Shown here in pieces: positions 51,360 through 59,609 of a stretch of 64,000 nt of DNA (its first letter is position 1; each line of letters starts with the position of its first letter). The stretch is taken from contig JADJRH010000001.1 in NCBI GenBank assembly GCA_016712345.1, forward strand, positions 372,001-436,000, read 5' to 3'. Both the position numbers and the translations under genes were made by a program. The notes under the pieces were generated by a model. It did no database searches and was not told the DNA's origin. It was given only the letters and a program-made list of their open reading frames with translations. The DNA comes from Polyangiaceae bacterium (GTDB taxonomy: Bacteria; Myxococcota_A; Polyangia; Polyangiales; Polyangiaceae).

Positions 51360-54077
51360 TCAACCGCCACTTCCGTCCGAACCGCCGATCATTGAATTAA
51401 GCGCCGGCCGAACCATCCCCTGCACAGCCACTTCCGACGTAAAACTCGGCGACCGCGACGCCGAAATCTTCAGCCTCGCAAAGATCGCATCCGCCCGCGC
51501 ATCCATTTGCTCCGCGTCGCGCCGCGCATTCGGATCCGTCGCCAGCTCCGGCTCGGTCGTCAAAAACCGCGCGAACACTTTAAATGTGCGCCCAAGCTCC
51601 ACGTCGTTTCCGGTTTGCTCAAAGATCGCAACGCTTCGAGCAAAATACTCACGCGCACTCTTCGTGTGAGCGCTTCCCCAACCGCCCGCCGCGGTGATTT
51701 CACCAAGTGTACGCAACGCCGCGCCCAGGTGTACCTTGCTTCGAACCGACGCAAACAAGTCCACGGCGCGCCCGATCGCATCGCGCGCTTTCACCAGATC
51801 ACCGCGCAGCAAATGGGCCTTTCCAAGCCCTCGAAGCGCTTCCGCCAAACCGAGTTTGTCACCCAGCTCGTCGCACAAACTCTCCGCGCGCTCCAACGTT
51901 CCAACCGCCGAGTCGAGCGCCCCCGATCGGTATTGCACTTCACCCAAATTCGTCAGCACCAGCGCAATCCGATTTCGATCGCCGATCTGCTCCGCCACTT
52001 CCAACGCTTCGGTTAAAAACGCCACCGCTCGCCCAAAATCACGCTGATCTTCGGCAATAGTCCCGAGGTTGTTCAGCGTTGTAACCAGCCCCACCAAATC
52101 ACCAATCTCACGGCGGATCGTGAGCGCCTGCTCAAACGCATCAAGCGCCTGCTTAAACTCCCCCGAGTCCTGCAACACCAGCCCCAAGTTGTTAAAGCTC
52201 AGCGCAATCGAACGTCGATCCGCAAGCGCTCGCCGCCGCGCCAGCGCATCGCGCATGAAGTTAAGCGCCTCGTCGTACTCACCTTTCAGCCAATGCAACT
52301 TCCCAATGTCATCAATCGACGAAGCGATCCCCCGCTCATCTTCCGCCGCCTTGAACAGCGAGAGCCCCGTCGCCAAATGATTGCTCGCTTCGTCCAGCGC
52401 TCCCACGTCGCGGTATGCGCGACCGATCCGATTGTGAGCCGCGCCTCCTTTCGGCTTTAGATCCAGCCGATATGCGAGCGTCAACATCTCACGAAACGAC
52501 GCCAACGCATCGTCCACGCGCCCCATCAACACAAGCACATCCCCCAAGTTGTGCAGCGCATCGATCCGTCGCAACGCGTGACTTTCGCCAAGCAACGTCA
52601 GACCACGTTCGTAATATTCACTCGCCCGCGCATTCGCATAACGCTTTCGCGCAAGATCACCGGCTTCTAAAAACGCGAGCCCCGCGCCGATTGCGTTGCC
52701 ACCTTTTTCACGGTGCTCCGCCAACATCGCCGCGTGCTCTTCGTTCTCGTGTACACCTCGCTGATGATCGAGCCACTCCGCAATCACCTGGTGGTGCCGC
52801 CGCAGAGCCCCCGCGGCCGTTCGTTTCGCGAGCGCTTCACGCTCCTTATTGTGCTTAAAAACGTACTCTTCAGACCCCGCAAACGTTGAATCTGGAAGTT
52901 TGAGCACGTAGTCGCGATCCACCAAATCTTCCAAGATCGCGTGCACATTTTCTTCATCGTCCGCCGCGTTTGGATTCCACAAATCCGGCGCCTCTTTTTG
53001 AGCGCGACAGATCGCCACAAACGCACCCGTCCAAAACACACTGCCCATCGCCGCGGCCTGTTCGAGAAGCGATTTCTCCTCCGCATCAAGCGCCGCAAGC
53101 CGAGCGTTCACAGCGTCTTCAATGGTCAGCGGCAACCTCGCCGCGTGCAGCTTGTCGAGGTCCACCGTCCACGTCGGCTCCTCCGACAAACTGTCTTCTT
53201 CTTTCAGCACCCCACTGTCGTGGTAGATGCGAACCATCTGCTCCAAATACAGCGGATTCCCCGACGCAAACGTGCACGCGCTGTCCACCAATTCTTTGGG
53301 TACAACACCGTTTTCGGCAGCCGGCGCAAGCAACGCTTCCATCATCTTTGCCGAGTCCGCTTCGCTCAGCGCCCCCAGCTCAATCAACGTGTGCCGCTTC
53401 TCGCCGACCATTGACCAATCTTCATCACGCGCAAGCAACTCCTCACGCGCCACGCACACGATCAAGATCGGCCCCGTCACGTACTCCAGCACATAACGAA
53501 GAAGCGACAGCGAGTCTTCGTGCGCATGGTGCAGATCCTCCAGCACAATGCACATCGGCTTTGTCGCCGCATCGCTCTCCAAAAACGCTTTAAAAACCGC
53601 CCTCCGCAATAACTCAGCCTGCGCAGGCTCATCGCGCAACGCCCGCGTCAGCGGACTTTCATCAAACGGCAGACCCAACAGCTGCCCCAAAAAATAAAGA
53701 ACGTCGCCAACCTTCCGATCCCCCGTCACGCGCGTCACTTCTTCGCGCACTTTCGTTTTGGCGGCCTCCTTATCCATCCCCTCCAAAAGCCCAAAACGCG
53801 CTCGCAGAAGCCTTCCAAAAACGCCGTACGCCGCAGCCAAATCGCGAGCGCTGCCACGGTACACACGGATCGCTTTGGGACCGATTTTGTGCCGCCCCAC
53901 AAGCTCCTGCACAAGCCGCGTTTTCCCGACGCCGGCCGGCCCCACAACGCTCACAATCTGTGATTGCCCTTTTTCAAGGACCACATCGAGCGCGCGCTCC
54001 AACACGCCAAGTTCTTCGGCCCGACCTATCAGCGGCGCCCGCGAATCGACACGTTTTGCAGTTTCAGCGTGAGTCAC
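51360..54077 (-). CDS. STAND-type AAA ATPase with C-terminal TPR repeats
   Basis: A 905-residue cytosolic protein. N-terminal P-loop ATPase (AAA_16) with Walker A VVGPAGVGKTRLVQEL and Walker B-like CIVLEDLHHAHEDSL, then a helical linker, then a long array of TPR repeats from about 530 (SFNNLGLVLQDSGEFKQALDAFEQAL, TLNNLGTIAEDQRDFGRAVAFLTEAL, LTNLGEVQYRSGALDSAVGTL). No effector, kinase or DNA-binding domain is visible. Such proteins may detect a ligand through the TPR part. The thioesterase gene follows 6 nt after. Confidence 0.9.
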   Translation of the reverse strand: MTHAETAKRVDSRAPLIGRAEELGVLERALDVVLEKGQSQIVSVVGPAGVGKTRLVQELVGRHKIGPKAIRVYRGSARDLAAAYGVFGRLLRARFGLLEGMDKEAAKTKVREEVTRVTGDRKVGDVLYFLGQLLGLPFDESPLTRALRDEPAQAELLRRAVFKAFLESDAATKPMCIVLEDLHHAHEDSLSLLRYVLEYVTGPILIVCVAREELLARDEDWSMVGEKRHTLIELGALSEADSAKMMEALLAPAAENGVVPKELVDSACTFASGNPLYLEQMVRIYHDSGVLKEEDSLSEEPTWTVDLDKLHAARLPLTIEDAVNARLAALDAEEKSLLEQAAAMGSVFWTGAFVAICRAQKEAPDLWNPNAADDEENVHAILEDLVDRDYVLKLPDSTFAGSEEYVFKHNKEREALAKRTAAGALRRHHQVIAEWLDHQRGVHENEEHAAMLAEHREKGGNAIGAGLAFLEAGDLARKRYANARASEYYERGLTLLGESHALRRIDALHNLGDVLVLMGRVDDALASFREMLTLAYRLDLKPKGGAAHNRIGRAYRDVGALDEASNHLATGLSLFKAAEDERGIASSIDDIGKLHWLKGEYDEALNFMRDALARRRALADRRSIALSFNNLGLVLQDSGEFKQALDAFEQALTIRREIGDLVGLVTTLNNLGTIAEDQRDFGRAVAFLTEALEVAEQIGDRNRIALVLTNLGEVQYRSGALDSAVGTLERAESLCDELGDKLGLAEALRGLGKAHLLRGDLVKARDAIGRAVDLFASVRSKVHLGAALRTLGEITAAGGWGSAHTKSAREYFARSVAIFEQTGNDVELGRTFKVFARFLTTEPELATDPNARRDAEQMDARADAIFARLKISASRSPSFTSEVAVQGMVRPALNSMIGGSDGSGG

Positions 54078-54152
54078 AGCGCGGGCTTATAACCGCGTTA
54101 TCGCCGGAAACGAGCACAAACCTCATTCAAAGCGTTCAAGGTTGCCCCCGGG

Positions 54153-54176
54153 CGCCGCAGGTGTACACCTGCGGCG
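54153..54176. repeat. 24-bp perfect palindrome containing GTGTACAC
   Basis: CGCCGCAGGTGT-ACACCTGCGGCG is perfectly palindromic, centred on 54164/54165. It lies between the AAA-TPR and EAD-like genes, divergent from each other, so a dimeric regulator-binding site is possible. The core GTGTACAC is the word that is over-represented across the window. Confidence 0.75.
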
Positions 54177-54234
54177 GCCCCCCCAAACGTCCGTGCTCAC
54201 TCGCTTCGCTCGCTCCGCGCGGCCGTGGGGGGCC
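54177..54234. repeat. Long-stem hairpin with GGCCCCCC/GGGGGGCC arms
   Basis: Arms GGCCCCCC and GGGGGGCC around an interior containing GCTCACTCGCTTCGCTCGCTCC, a word also related to the hairpin at 22493. It directly follows the palindrome in the 223-bp gap 54078-54300. Confidence 0.65.
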
Positions 54235-54300
54235 CATGAACGGCCTGCAATTCAAACCAAGTTGCCGTACGCTTCGTTCGTGAGCGGCCTGAAGCCAAAC

Positions 54301-54756
54301 ATGCCCTCGTACGATCCCGCCGAACTGCGGCGCCGCATGACCGTCGGGCTCAGCCTCGGCGAACTCTTGCGCCTTGCAGAAAAGCTCGGTGTGCCGTCTT
54401 CGCCCTCGTGGAGCAACAGCCCACACGACGCCGCTCGCGACATCGTTAAAACCTTCGAAAAGAGCGGCGCCCTCGCCTTTCTTGTCGAAGCCCTTCGTGA
54501 CTCCAAACCGCTTGTGGAGTGGCCCGAAGCGCTGCCCCCGCCCCCCCCCCCGCGGCGCCGATTCCACCTGCGCCCGCCGCGTCCGCGCCGGCGGTCACCG
54601 TATTCGCCGCGCCTTCCGCCGCCGCGCTCGACGACGCCCCCACCGCCGTCGATCCGCCGGGCGACCGCCCCACACCCATCTCCTCCCTCTCCGCGGCTGA
54701 AGTTCTCCAATCGTTTGAAAGCGCCCCCCCGGCCGCGGGGTTTGCCCCGGCGATGA
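54301..54756 (+). CDS. EAD-like death-fold domain protein, 5' part (frameshift at poly-C)
   Basis: ATG 54301 begins MPSYDPAELRRRMTVGLS, and residues about 5-75 are a small all-helical domain (LGELLRLAEKLGV..., RDIVKTFEKSGALAFLVEAL) resembling the effector-associated domains (EAD1-type) that link bacterial conflict and signalling proteins. After WPEALP the frame enters a Pro/Arg-rich nonsense tract. At 54541-54551 there is an 11-C run; a one-base insertion or two-base deletion there joins it to the second ORF. The ATG is preferred to the upstream in-frame start at 54142, which would run through the palindromes. Confidence 0.6.
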   Translation: MPSYDPAELRRRMTVGLSLGELLRLAEKLGVPSSPSWSNSPHDAARDIVKTFEKSGALAFLVEALRDSKPLVEWPEALPPPPPPRRRFHLRPPRPRRRSPYSPRLPPPRSTTPPPPSIRRATAPHPSPPSPRLKFSNRLKAPPRPRGLPRR

Positions 54757-55532
54757 TGCCAAAACAGGGCGACGCCCCCGCCCCGGATCGCGCACAACCA
54801 GTATCCAAAACGGTCGACAGTGAATTGGCCGCGTTCACGGCGGTGGCCGCGCCCCCCCGCCCCCGCCCCCACGCCGACGCGCCCGCATGGCCCGGCACCG
54901 TGACCAAGCCCGAGCGCCCCAAAAGTATCGACCCAAAGATCCTTATCGGTGCGGGCGCTTTCACATTAATTGCCGCTGTTTCAATTGCCTTTTTCGCCGG
55001 CCGCGCGTCGTCCGCCAATGAACCCGGCTCCGGCTCCGGCACCACAACAGCCGTCGCATCGGCCCATCCCAATCAAGTCTCCATTGCCAATCACGTGGCC
55101 GGCGCATTGAGTCAGTCATTGCAACGCGTGGCTCGCAGCTGCCAAATCGACGTGGGCACTCTGGGCGGCAGATCGTTGTTCGAAGTGGCTTATCGCCGAT
55201 GCGGTCCCCTTCCCCCACAGGCCATTGTTGTTCGACAGCCGCCCGATCCGTCGCTCGATCCCGATCCGCAACCCAATGCAGATCCCGACCCGCCGCCCGA
55301 TCCCACACCCCAAAAACCCCGGCCCGCCAATAACAAACTCCAAAAGGTGGATACAAATCCCAGCGGACCGTCACCGGGTGCCGGTTGCATCTCCGGCTGC
55401 ACCAAATCGCACAGCGCGTGCACATCGCGGTGCGGCGCCGAACCCAAACAAGGCTCTCAATACGACGCCTATCAATCGTGTTTGGGCGGATGTTTAAAGG
55501 CCATGTCGCAATGCAAAATGGCCTGCAATTGA
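54519..55532 (+). CDS. EAD-like gene 3' part: Pro/Ala linker, TM helix, Cys-rich tail
   Basis: Continuation of the preceding gene from about 54552; the ATG at 54519 is out of context. An Ala/Pro-rich cytoplasmic linker leads to a TM helix (ILIGAGAFTLIAAVSIAFFAGRA) and an extracytoplasmic domain (NHVAGALSQSLQRVARSCQIDVGTLG...), then an Asp/Pro stretch (DPDPQPNADPDPPPDPTPQ) and a C-terminus with two CX3C-X6-CX3C units (CISGCTKSHSACTSRC and CLGGCLKAMSQCKMAC). The combination with an EAD-like N-terminus suggests a transmembrane sensor or anchor. Confidence 0.65.
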   Translation: MARSAAPAPPPAAPIPPAPAASAPAVTVFAAPSAAALDDAPTAVDPPGDRPTPISSLSAAEVLQSFESAPPAAGFAPAMMPKQGDAPAPDRAQPVSKTVDSELAAFTAVAAPPRPRPHADAPAWPGTVTKPERPKSIDPKILIGAGAFTLIAAVSIAFFAGRASSANEPGSGSGTTTAVASAHPNQVSIANHVAGALSQSLQRVARSCQIDVGTLGGRSLFEVAYRRCGPLPPQAIVVRQPPDPSLDPDPQPNADPDPPPDPTPQKPRPANNKLQKVDTNPSGPSPGAGCISGCTKSHSACTSRCGAEPKQGSQYDAYQSCLGGCLKAMSQCKMACN

Positions 55533-55749
55533 AGCGCATCCTGGGTAACTGATGCGCCTCGCGACGAGCTGTACCGTCGGGGCATCTGACACATCGTATC
55601 AAACACGGAGGCACGGAGGACACTGAGGGACACGGAGTTTCTTTGTTTCTTTCGCTGCAATGGGTACACATCACCCGCAACCGAATACGACGCGTCAGGA
55701 GTCGAGACGTCTCAGGTCGTTGCGAGGCGTTTCAGCTGCCATTCTGTAG
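55533..55749. other. Convergent intergenic region with short repeats
   Basis: No gene. It holds a block at about 55600-55640 with repeated ACGGAGG words (ACGGAGGCACGGAGGACACTGAGG) and, at 55706-55746, GACGTCTCAGGTCGTTGCGAGG, a copy of the short repeat seen near 25996 and 49479. The two flanking genes converge here, so transcription probably ends in this region. Confidence 0.5.
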
Positions 55750-57099
55750 CTATTCAGTGATCTTCACGGTGCCTGTTTCATCCACGGCGGCTTTCACATC
55801 ATTGCCATCGGCATCGCCGTCCGGCTCAGCGCCATTGAGATGTGAAAGCGCCGGAACCGAGAAAAGCACCTTATCCAATAAATCGTCACCACCCGCGGCC
55901 TTTGAATCATTGTTATTCACCGCGCGCGATTGCAGATAAATCGGTTTGCGCTTTTCATCCCGACTCGCCAGCTTTTGAGGCGCCGGAGCCGCCGGGCCCA
56001 CCTTTTTCGCAACCGGGGTAGCAATCACCTTGGGCTTCGCCGGCGAAACTTTTGCTATCACCGCGCCTTTTCCAGAAGGCTTTTTAATGGTCGCAACAGT
56101 TTGCGCCTTCGCCCCGCTCTTAGGCGTTACAAGAGGCGACTTTGTTTTTACCTGTTTGCCCTTTTTTGCAAACACACCCACCGGGTATTCAACACACTGC
56201 TGACGCATCTCCGCCGGGCATGAAATGCGAACGTGAAAATGGTTATCGTGCGGCAATGCATTGGAGGGCTGCATCATTACCGCCGCGGCTCGATTGTATA
56301 ACGCCGGCGACACGCGATGTTTTGCATAAGCCAATAACATTCGACGCAATGGATCAGCCACGAAAATATGGCTCACCCGAGCACCCGAGTCTTGGAGCAT
56401 CGCTTCCACAAGCGCCCAGTTCTTGGCAACATCAAACCGCGCCCCCGGCATGCTCGACGATTCAATAGAACCTTGAAAAGAAACAAAGGTGTCCGGCTTT
56501 AAATCTTTACCGCGCTGATCCACCACATAAAACGCAATATCCGCATCACGCCCACTTTCATGCGATCGATGCAAAAAGATATCTCCGCCGTTCTTTCGCG
56601 AGATATCCCCCACCCCCAATACAGCGCCGGGGTGTTTCTTCGATACCTTCTTCGCCGAACGTTCAATCATATGAATCAATGCCGGCAATCCCCACCGCGT
56701 ATCGCCGCGCTGATAAGCCGGAACGACGCGCACCGTCCCGTCCGACGTATCAAGTTTAACCCCCCCCACCAACTTGCCTTCATTGGGGCTCCCCACCGAC
56801 GAGGCGGGCACTTTCGTTTCCCGCACAGGTTTGGTTTTGGCCCCCTTGGCAGCCGCTTTCACCTCGCCGGCAGCAGCCTTTGCCCCTGGTTTCGAAGCGG
56901 CTTTGTTGCTGTTTGAATGGGCGCGTTCGGCCTCGGGCTTGGTGTTCACACTGGCTCGCTTCACAGCCCCTTTGGCGCTGTGAGTGCTTGTTTTCCGCGT
57001 GGGCGAAGCGGCATCCGCCGATGCGGAAACCGATAACAAGGCACCCACAATCGCCGCCGTTTGAGCCCAGATCCCGAGTCGCTTGGTGAACACGCCCAT
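55750..57099 (-). CDS. MepA-type penicillin-insensitive murein endopeptidase
   Basis: About 449 residues from ATG 57099 (the frame extends to 57135). A signal peptide (IVGALLSVSASADA) is followed by a Lys/Ala-rich segment of about 70 residues, then the MepA (M74) domain: GDISRKNGGDIFLHRSHESGRDADIAF with the zinc ligands H-x-x-H-x(6)-D (HRSHESGRDAD) and the later HDNHFHVRI. MepA cuts the D-Ala-mDAP cross-link of peptidoglycan in the periplasm. The C-terminal 130 residues are Lys/Ala/Pro-rich with no known fold. Alternative starts differ only in the leader. Confidence 0.9.
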   Translation of the reverse strand: MGVFTKRLGIWAQTAAIVGALLSVSASADAASPTRKTSTHSAKGAVKRASVNTKPEAERAHSNSNKAASKPGAKAAAGEVKAAAKGAKTKPVRETKVPASSVGSPNEGKLVGGVKLDTSDGTVRVVPAYQRGDTRWGLPALIHMIERSAKKVSKKHPGAVLGVGDISRKNGGDIFLHRSHESGRDADIAFYVVDQRGKDLKPDTFVSFQGSIESSSMPGARFDVAKNWALVEAMLQDSGARVSHIFVADPLRRMLLAYAKHRVSPALYNRAAAVMMQPSNALPHDNHFHVRISCPAEMRQQCVEYPVGVFAKKGKQVKTKSPLVTPKSGAKAQTVATIKKPSGKGAVIAKVSPAKPKVIATPVAKKVGPAAPAPQKLASRDEKRKPIYLQSRAVNNNDSKAAGGDDLLDKVLFSVPALSHLNGAEPDGDADGNDVKAAVDETGTVKITE

Positions 57100-57238
57100 G
57101 CGCCCCGTCATATCCGAGATTTTCGAGGTGTACAAAAAACCTACATCTCAGTTTGCGCCCCAATCTCGGCTCCAGCCCCTCCACCGCAGGTCGCTGTGGC
57201 GGCAGGCGTGCGATTGGACTAGGTGCGGACCTGTCCCA

Positions 57239-57991
57239 ATGAACAAGGTCCAACAGAGCGCGCTCGACGCCGTCCGCGACATTCCCAACGGCGCCACCCT
57301 TCTCGTCGGCGGGTTTGGATTGTGCGGCATCCCGGAAAACTGCATTACCGCCCTGCGTGAACTCGGCACCCGCGACCTGACCGTTGTTTCAAACAACTGC
57401 GGTGTCGACGACTTCGGTCTTGGGATTTTGCTGCGAAACAAGCAAATCAAAAAAATGATTTCGTCGTACGTCGGCGAAAACAAAGAGTTTGAGCGGCAAT
57501 ACCTCACCGGTGAACTCGAAGTTGAACTCACCCCTCAAGGCACGCTCGCGGAGCGACTGCGCGCAGGTGGAGCCGGAATCCCCGCGTTTTATACTCCGAC
57601 AGGTGTACACACCGCAATCAGCGACGGTGGACTTCCACTGCTCTACAACTCCGACGGCTCCATTAAAAAGCTCTCGGAGAAAAAAGAAATCCGCTCCTTC
57701 AACGGACGCGACTACGTGCTTGAGCCCGCGATCACCGGTGACTTTGCCCTTGTAAAAGCCTGGAAAGGTGATCGTTACGGAAACCTCGTTTTCCGCCACA
57801 CGGCCATGAACTTCAACCCAATGATGGCCACCGCGGGCAAAATCACGATCGCTGAAGTGGAAGAGATTGTGGAAGTTGGGTCGCTTGACCCAGATCACAT
57901 CCACACTCCGAGCATCTTCGTTCACCGCATTTTTCAAGGCTCCAAATACGAAAAGCGTATTGAGCGCCGCACAACGCGCCCCGCGGCCTAA
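57239..57991 (+). CDS. scoA: 3-oxoacid (succinyl-CoA:acetoacetate) CoA-transferase subunit A
   Basis: A 250-residue subunit starting at ATG 57239. The N-terminal glycine-rich loop (TLLVGGFGLCGIPENCI) and GTLAERLRAGGAGIPAFYTPTG are family signatures. With subunit B it transfers CoA between succinyl-CoA and acetoacetate (ketone body or 3-oxoacid use). The operon continues with scoB (15 nt later). The upstream extension to 57083 has no support. Confidence 0.95.
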   Translation: MNKVQQSALDAVRDIPNGATLLVGGFGLCGIPENCITALRELGTRDLTVVSNNCGVDDFGLGILLRNKQIKKMISSYVGENKEFERQYLTGELEVELTPQGTLAERLRAGGAGIPAFYTPTGVHTAISDGGLPLLYNSDGSIKKLSEKKEIRSFNGRDYVLEPAITGDFALVKAWKGDRYGNLVFRHTAMNFNPMMATAGKITIAEVEEIVEVGSLDPDHIHTPSIFVHRIFQGSKYEKRIERRTTRPAA

Positions 57992-58006
57992 TTAGAGGTT
58001 TGCACC

Positions 58007-58663
58007 ATGGCTCTCACGCGAGAACAAATTGCACAACGCGCCGCACGTGAACTGCGCGACGGCTTTTATGTAAACCTCGGCATTGGTATGCCGACGCTCG
58101 TTGCCAACTACATTCCCGCCGGGATTGAAGTGGTTCTTCAGAGCGAAAATGGCCTTCTCGGTATTGGACCTTACCCCACCGCCGGAACCGAAGATGCCGA
58201 CCTCATCAACGCCGGAAAAGAAACGGTCACCATGCTGCCCGGCTCGGCGATTTTTTCGAGCGCCGACAGCTTTGGCCAAATCCGCGGCGGCCACATCGAC
58301 CTTGCGATTTTGGGCGCCATGGAAGTGTCCGAAAAAGGAGATCTGGCAAACTGGATGATCCCCGGCAAAATGGTCAAAGGCATGGGCGGCGCCATGGACC
58401 TTGTTGCCCGCGCCAAACGCGTGGTTGTCATCATGGATCACGCGGCCAAAAACGGCGCCCCCAAGATCTTGAACGAGTGCGCATTGCCGCTCACGGGCCG
58501 CAGTGTTGTACACAGAATCATCACCGATCTGGCGGTCATCGACATCACGGCCGACGGGCTTTTGTTGCGTGAAGTTGCACCCGGCGTGAGCGCCCGCGAA
58601 GTGCAGGAAAAAACGCAGCCAACCCTCAAAGTCCAACCCGACCTGATAGAAATTCCAGTTTGA
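58007..58663 (+). CDS. scoB: 3-oxoacid CoA-transferase subunit B
   Basis: A 218-residue subunit. GIGMPTLVANYIPAG and the catalytic glutamate in SENGLLGIGPYP are characteristic; the Glu forms the enzyme-CoA thioester. A ribosome site (AGAGG) precedes ATG 58007. It works with scoA, 15 nt upstream, and precedes accD. Confidence 0.95.
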   Translation: MALTREQIAQRAARELRDGFYVNLGIGMPTLVANYIPAGIEVVLQSENGLLGIGPYPTAGTEDADLINAGKETVTMLPGSAIFSSADSFGQIRGGHIDLAILGAMEVSEKGDLANWMIPGKMVKGMGGAMDLVARAKRVVVIMDHAAKNGAPKILNECALPLTGRSVVHRIITDLAVIDITADGLLLREVAPGVSAREVQEKTQPTLKVQPDLIEIPV

Positions 58664-58708
58664 GTACACACTCAAATCCACCGGTCCCACAGCCTGATAG
58701 GTGCCCCG

Positions 58709-59593
58709 TTGGCCTGGCCTGAAAAAACTCTTCCCTCCACCGACGCGAGTGAAAAAAAAACCATCGGTGCCGGCGTTTTTAGGCGCTGTGACGGATGTGG
58801 AACCACGCTCACCGCAGGTGAACTCGCTGCCAACTTTGAAGTGTGCGCCTCATGTGGCCACCACCATCGCCTCGACGCCGACGGCTGGCGTCGCCTCCTC
58901 CTCGACGACGGTGCTCTCGATCCCTGGGATGATCACCTTTCGCCGAGCGATCCGCTTCAATTCTCCGATGGTCGGCCGTACCGCGAACGTGTCGCCGGAG
59001 CGCAGAAAAAAAGCCGATCCCACGAAGCCATTGAAACCGGCCGTGCAGCCATGAACGGCCAGGCGATCGCTTACGGCGCTTTCGTTTTTTCGTTCATGGG
59101 CGGCAGCATGGGCTCCGTTGTCGGTGAAAAAGTCACCCGACTTTTTGAGCGTGCCGCAAAAGATCGCCTCCCCGTGGTGCTCCTTCAGGCATCGGGCGGG
59201 GCGCGCATGCAAGAAGGCATTTTGTCGCTCATGCAAATGGCAAAAAGCGTGAGCGCGCTCGAACGATTTCGAAAAGTACACATGCCGTTTTTGTCGGTGC
59301 TCTTAAACCCCACCACCGGCGGCGTGGCGGCAAGCTTTGCTTTTCTCGGCGACGTGAATATCGCCGAACCGGGCGCGCTTATCGGGTTTGCCGGTCCGCG
59401 CGTCATTGAAAGCACCATTCGTCAAACGCTGCCGCCCGGTTTCCAGCGCCCAGAATTCCTCGTCGAACATGGAATGGTCGACCTCATCGTTCCGCGGTCT
59501 GAAATGAAAAACCGCATTTGTACCCTTCTCAAGCACCTCACCCACGCGGAAGCCACACGTCCGGCGCGCCCCTCGCGCCGAACCGCGTCATGA
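58709..59593 (+). CDS. accD: Acetyl-CoA carboxylase carboxyltransferase subunit beta
   Basis: A 294-residue AccD. The N-terminal zinc ribbon is intact (CDGCGTTL..., CASCGHHHRL), followed by the carboxyltransferase core with YGAFVFSFMGGSMGSVVGEK, LLQASGGARMQEG and NPTTGGVAASFA. It transfers carboxylate from biotin to acetyl-CoA in fatty acid synthesis. TTG 58709 is the only reasonable in-frame start. It is followed 16 nt later by folC, a common accD-folC arrangement. Confidence 0.95.
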   Translation: MAWPEKTLPSTDASEKKTIGAGVFRRCDGCGTTLTAGELAANFEVCASCGHHHRLDADGWRRLLLDDGALDPWDDHLSPSDPLQFSDGRPYRERVAGAQKKSRSHEAIETGRAAMNGQAIAYGAFVFSFMGGSMGSVVGEKVTRLFERAAKDRLPVVLLQASGGARMQEGILSLMQMAKSVSALERFRKVHMPFLSVLLNPTTGGVAASFAFLGDVNIAEPGALIGFAGPRVIESTIRQTLPPGFQRPEFLVEHGMVDLIVPRSEMKNRICTLLKHLTHAEATRPARPSRRTAS

Positions 59594-59609
59594 ATCACTC
59601 GGGCTGAAC

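Noticed and set aside
55600..55640. CRISPR or tandem repeat with ACGGAGG words
   Set aside because: The copies are short and irregular, with no spacers of constant length.
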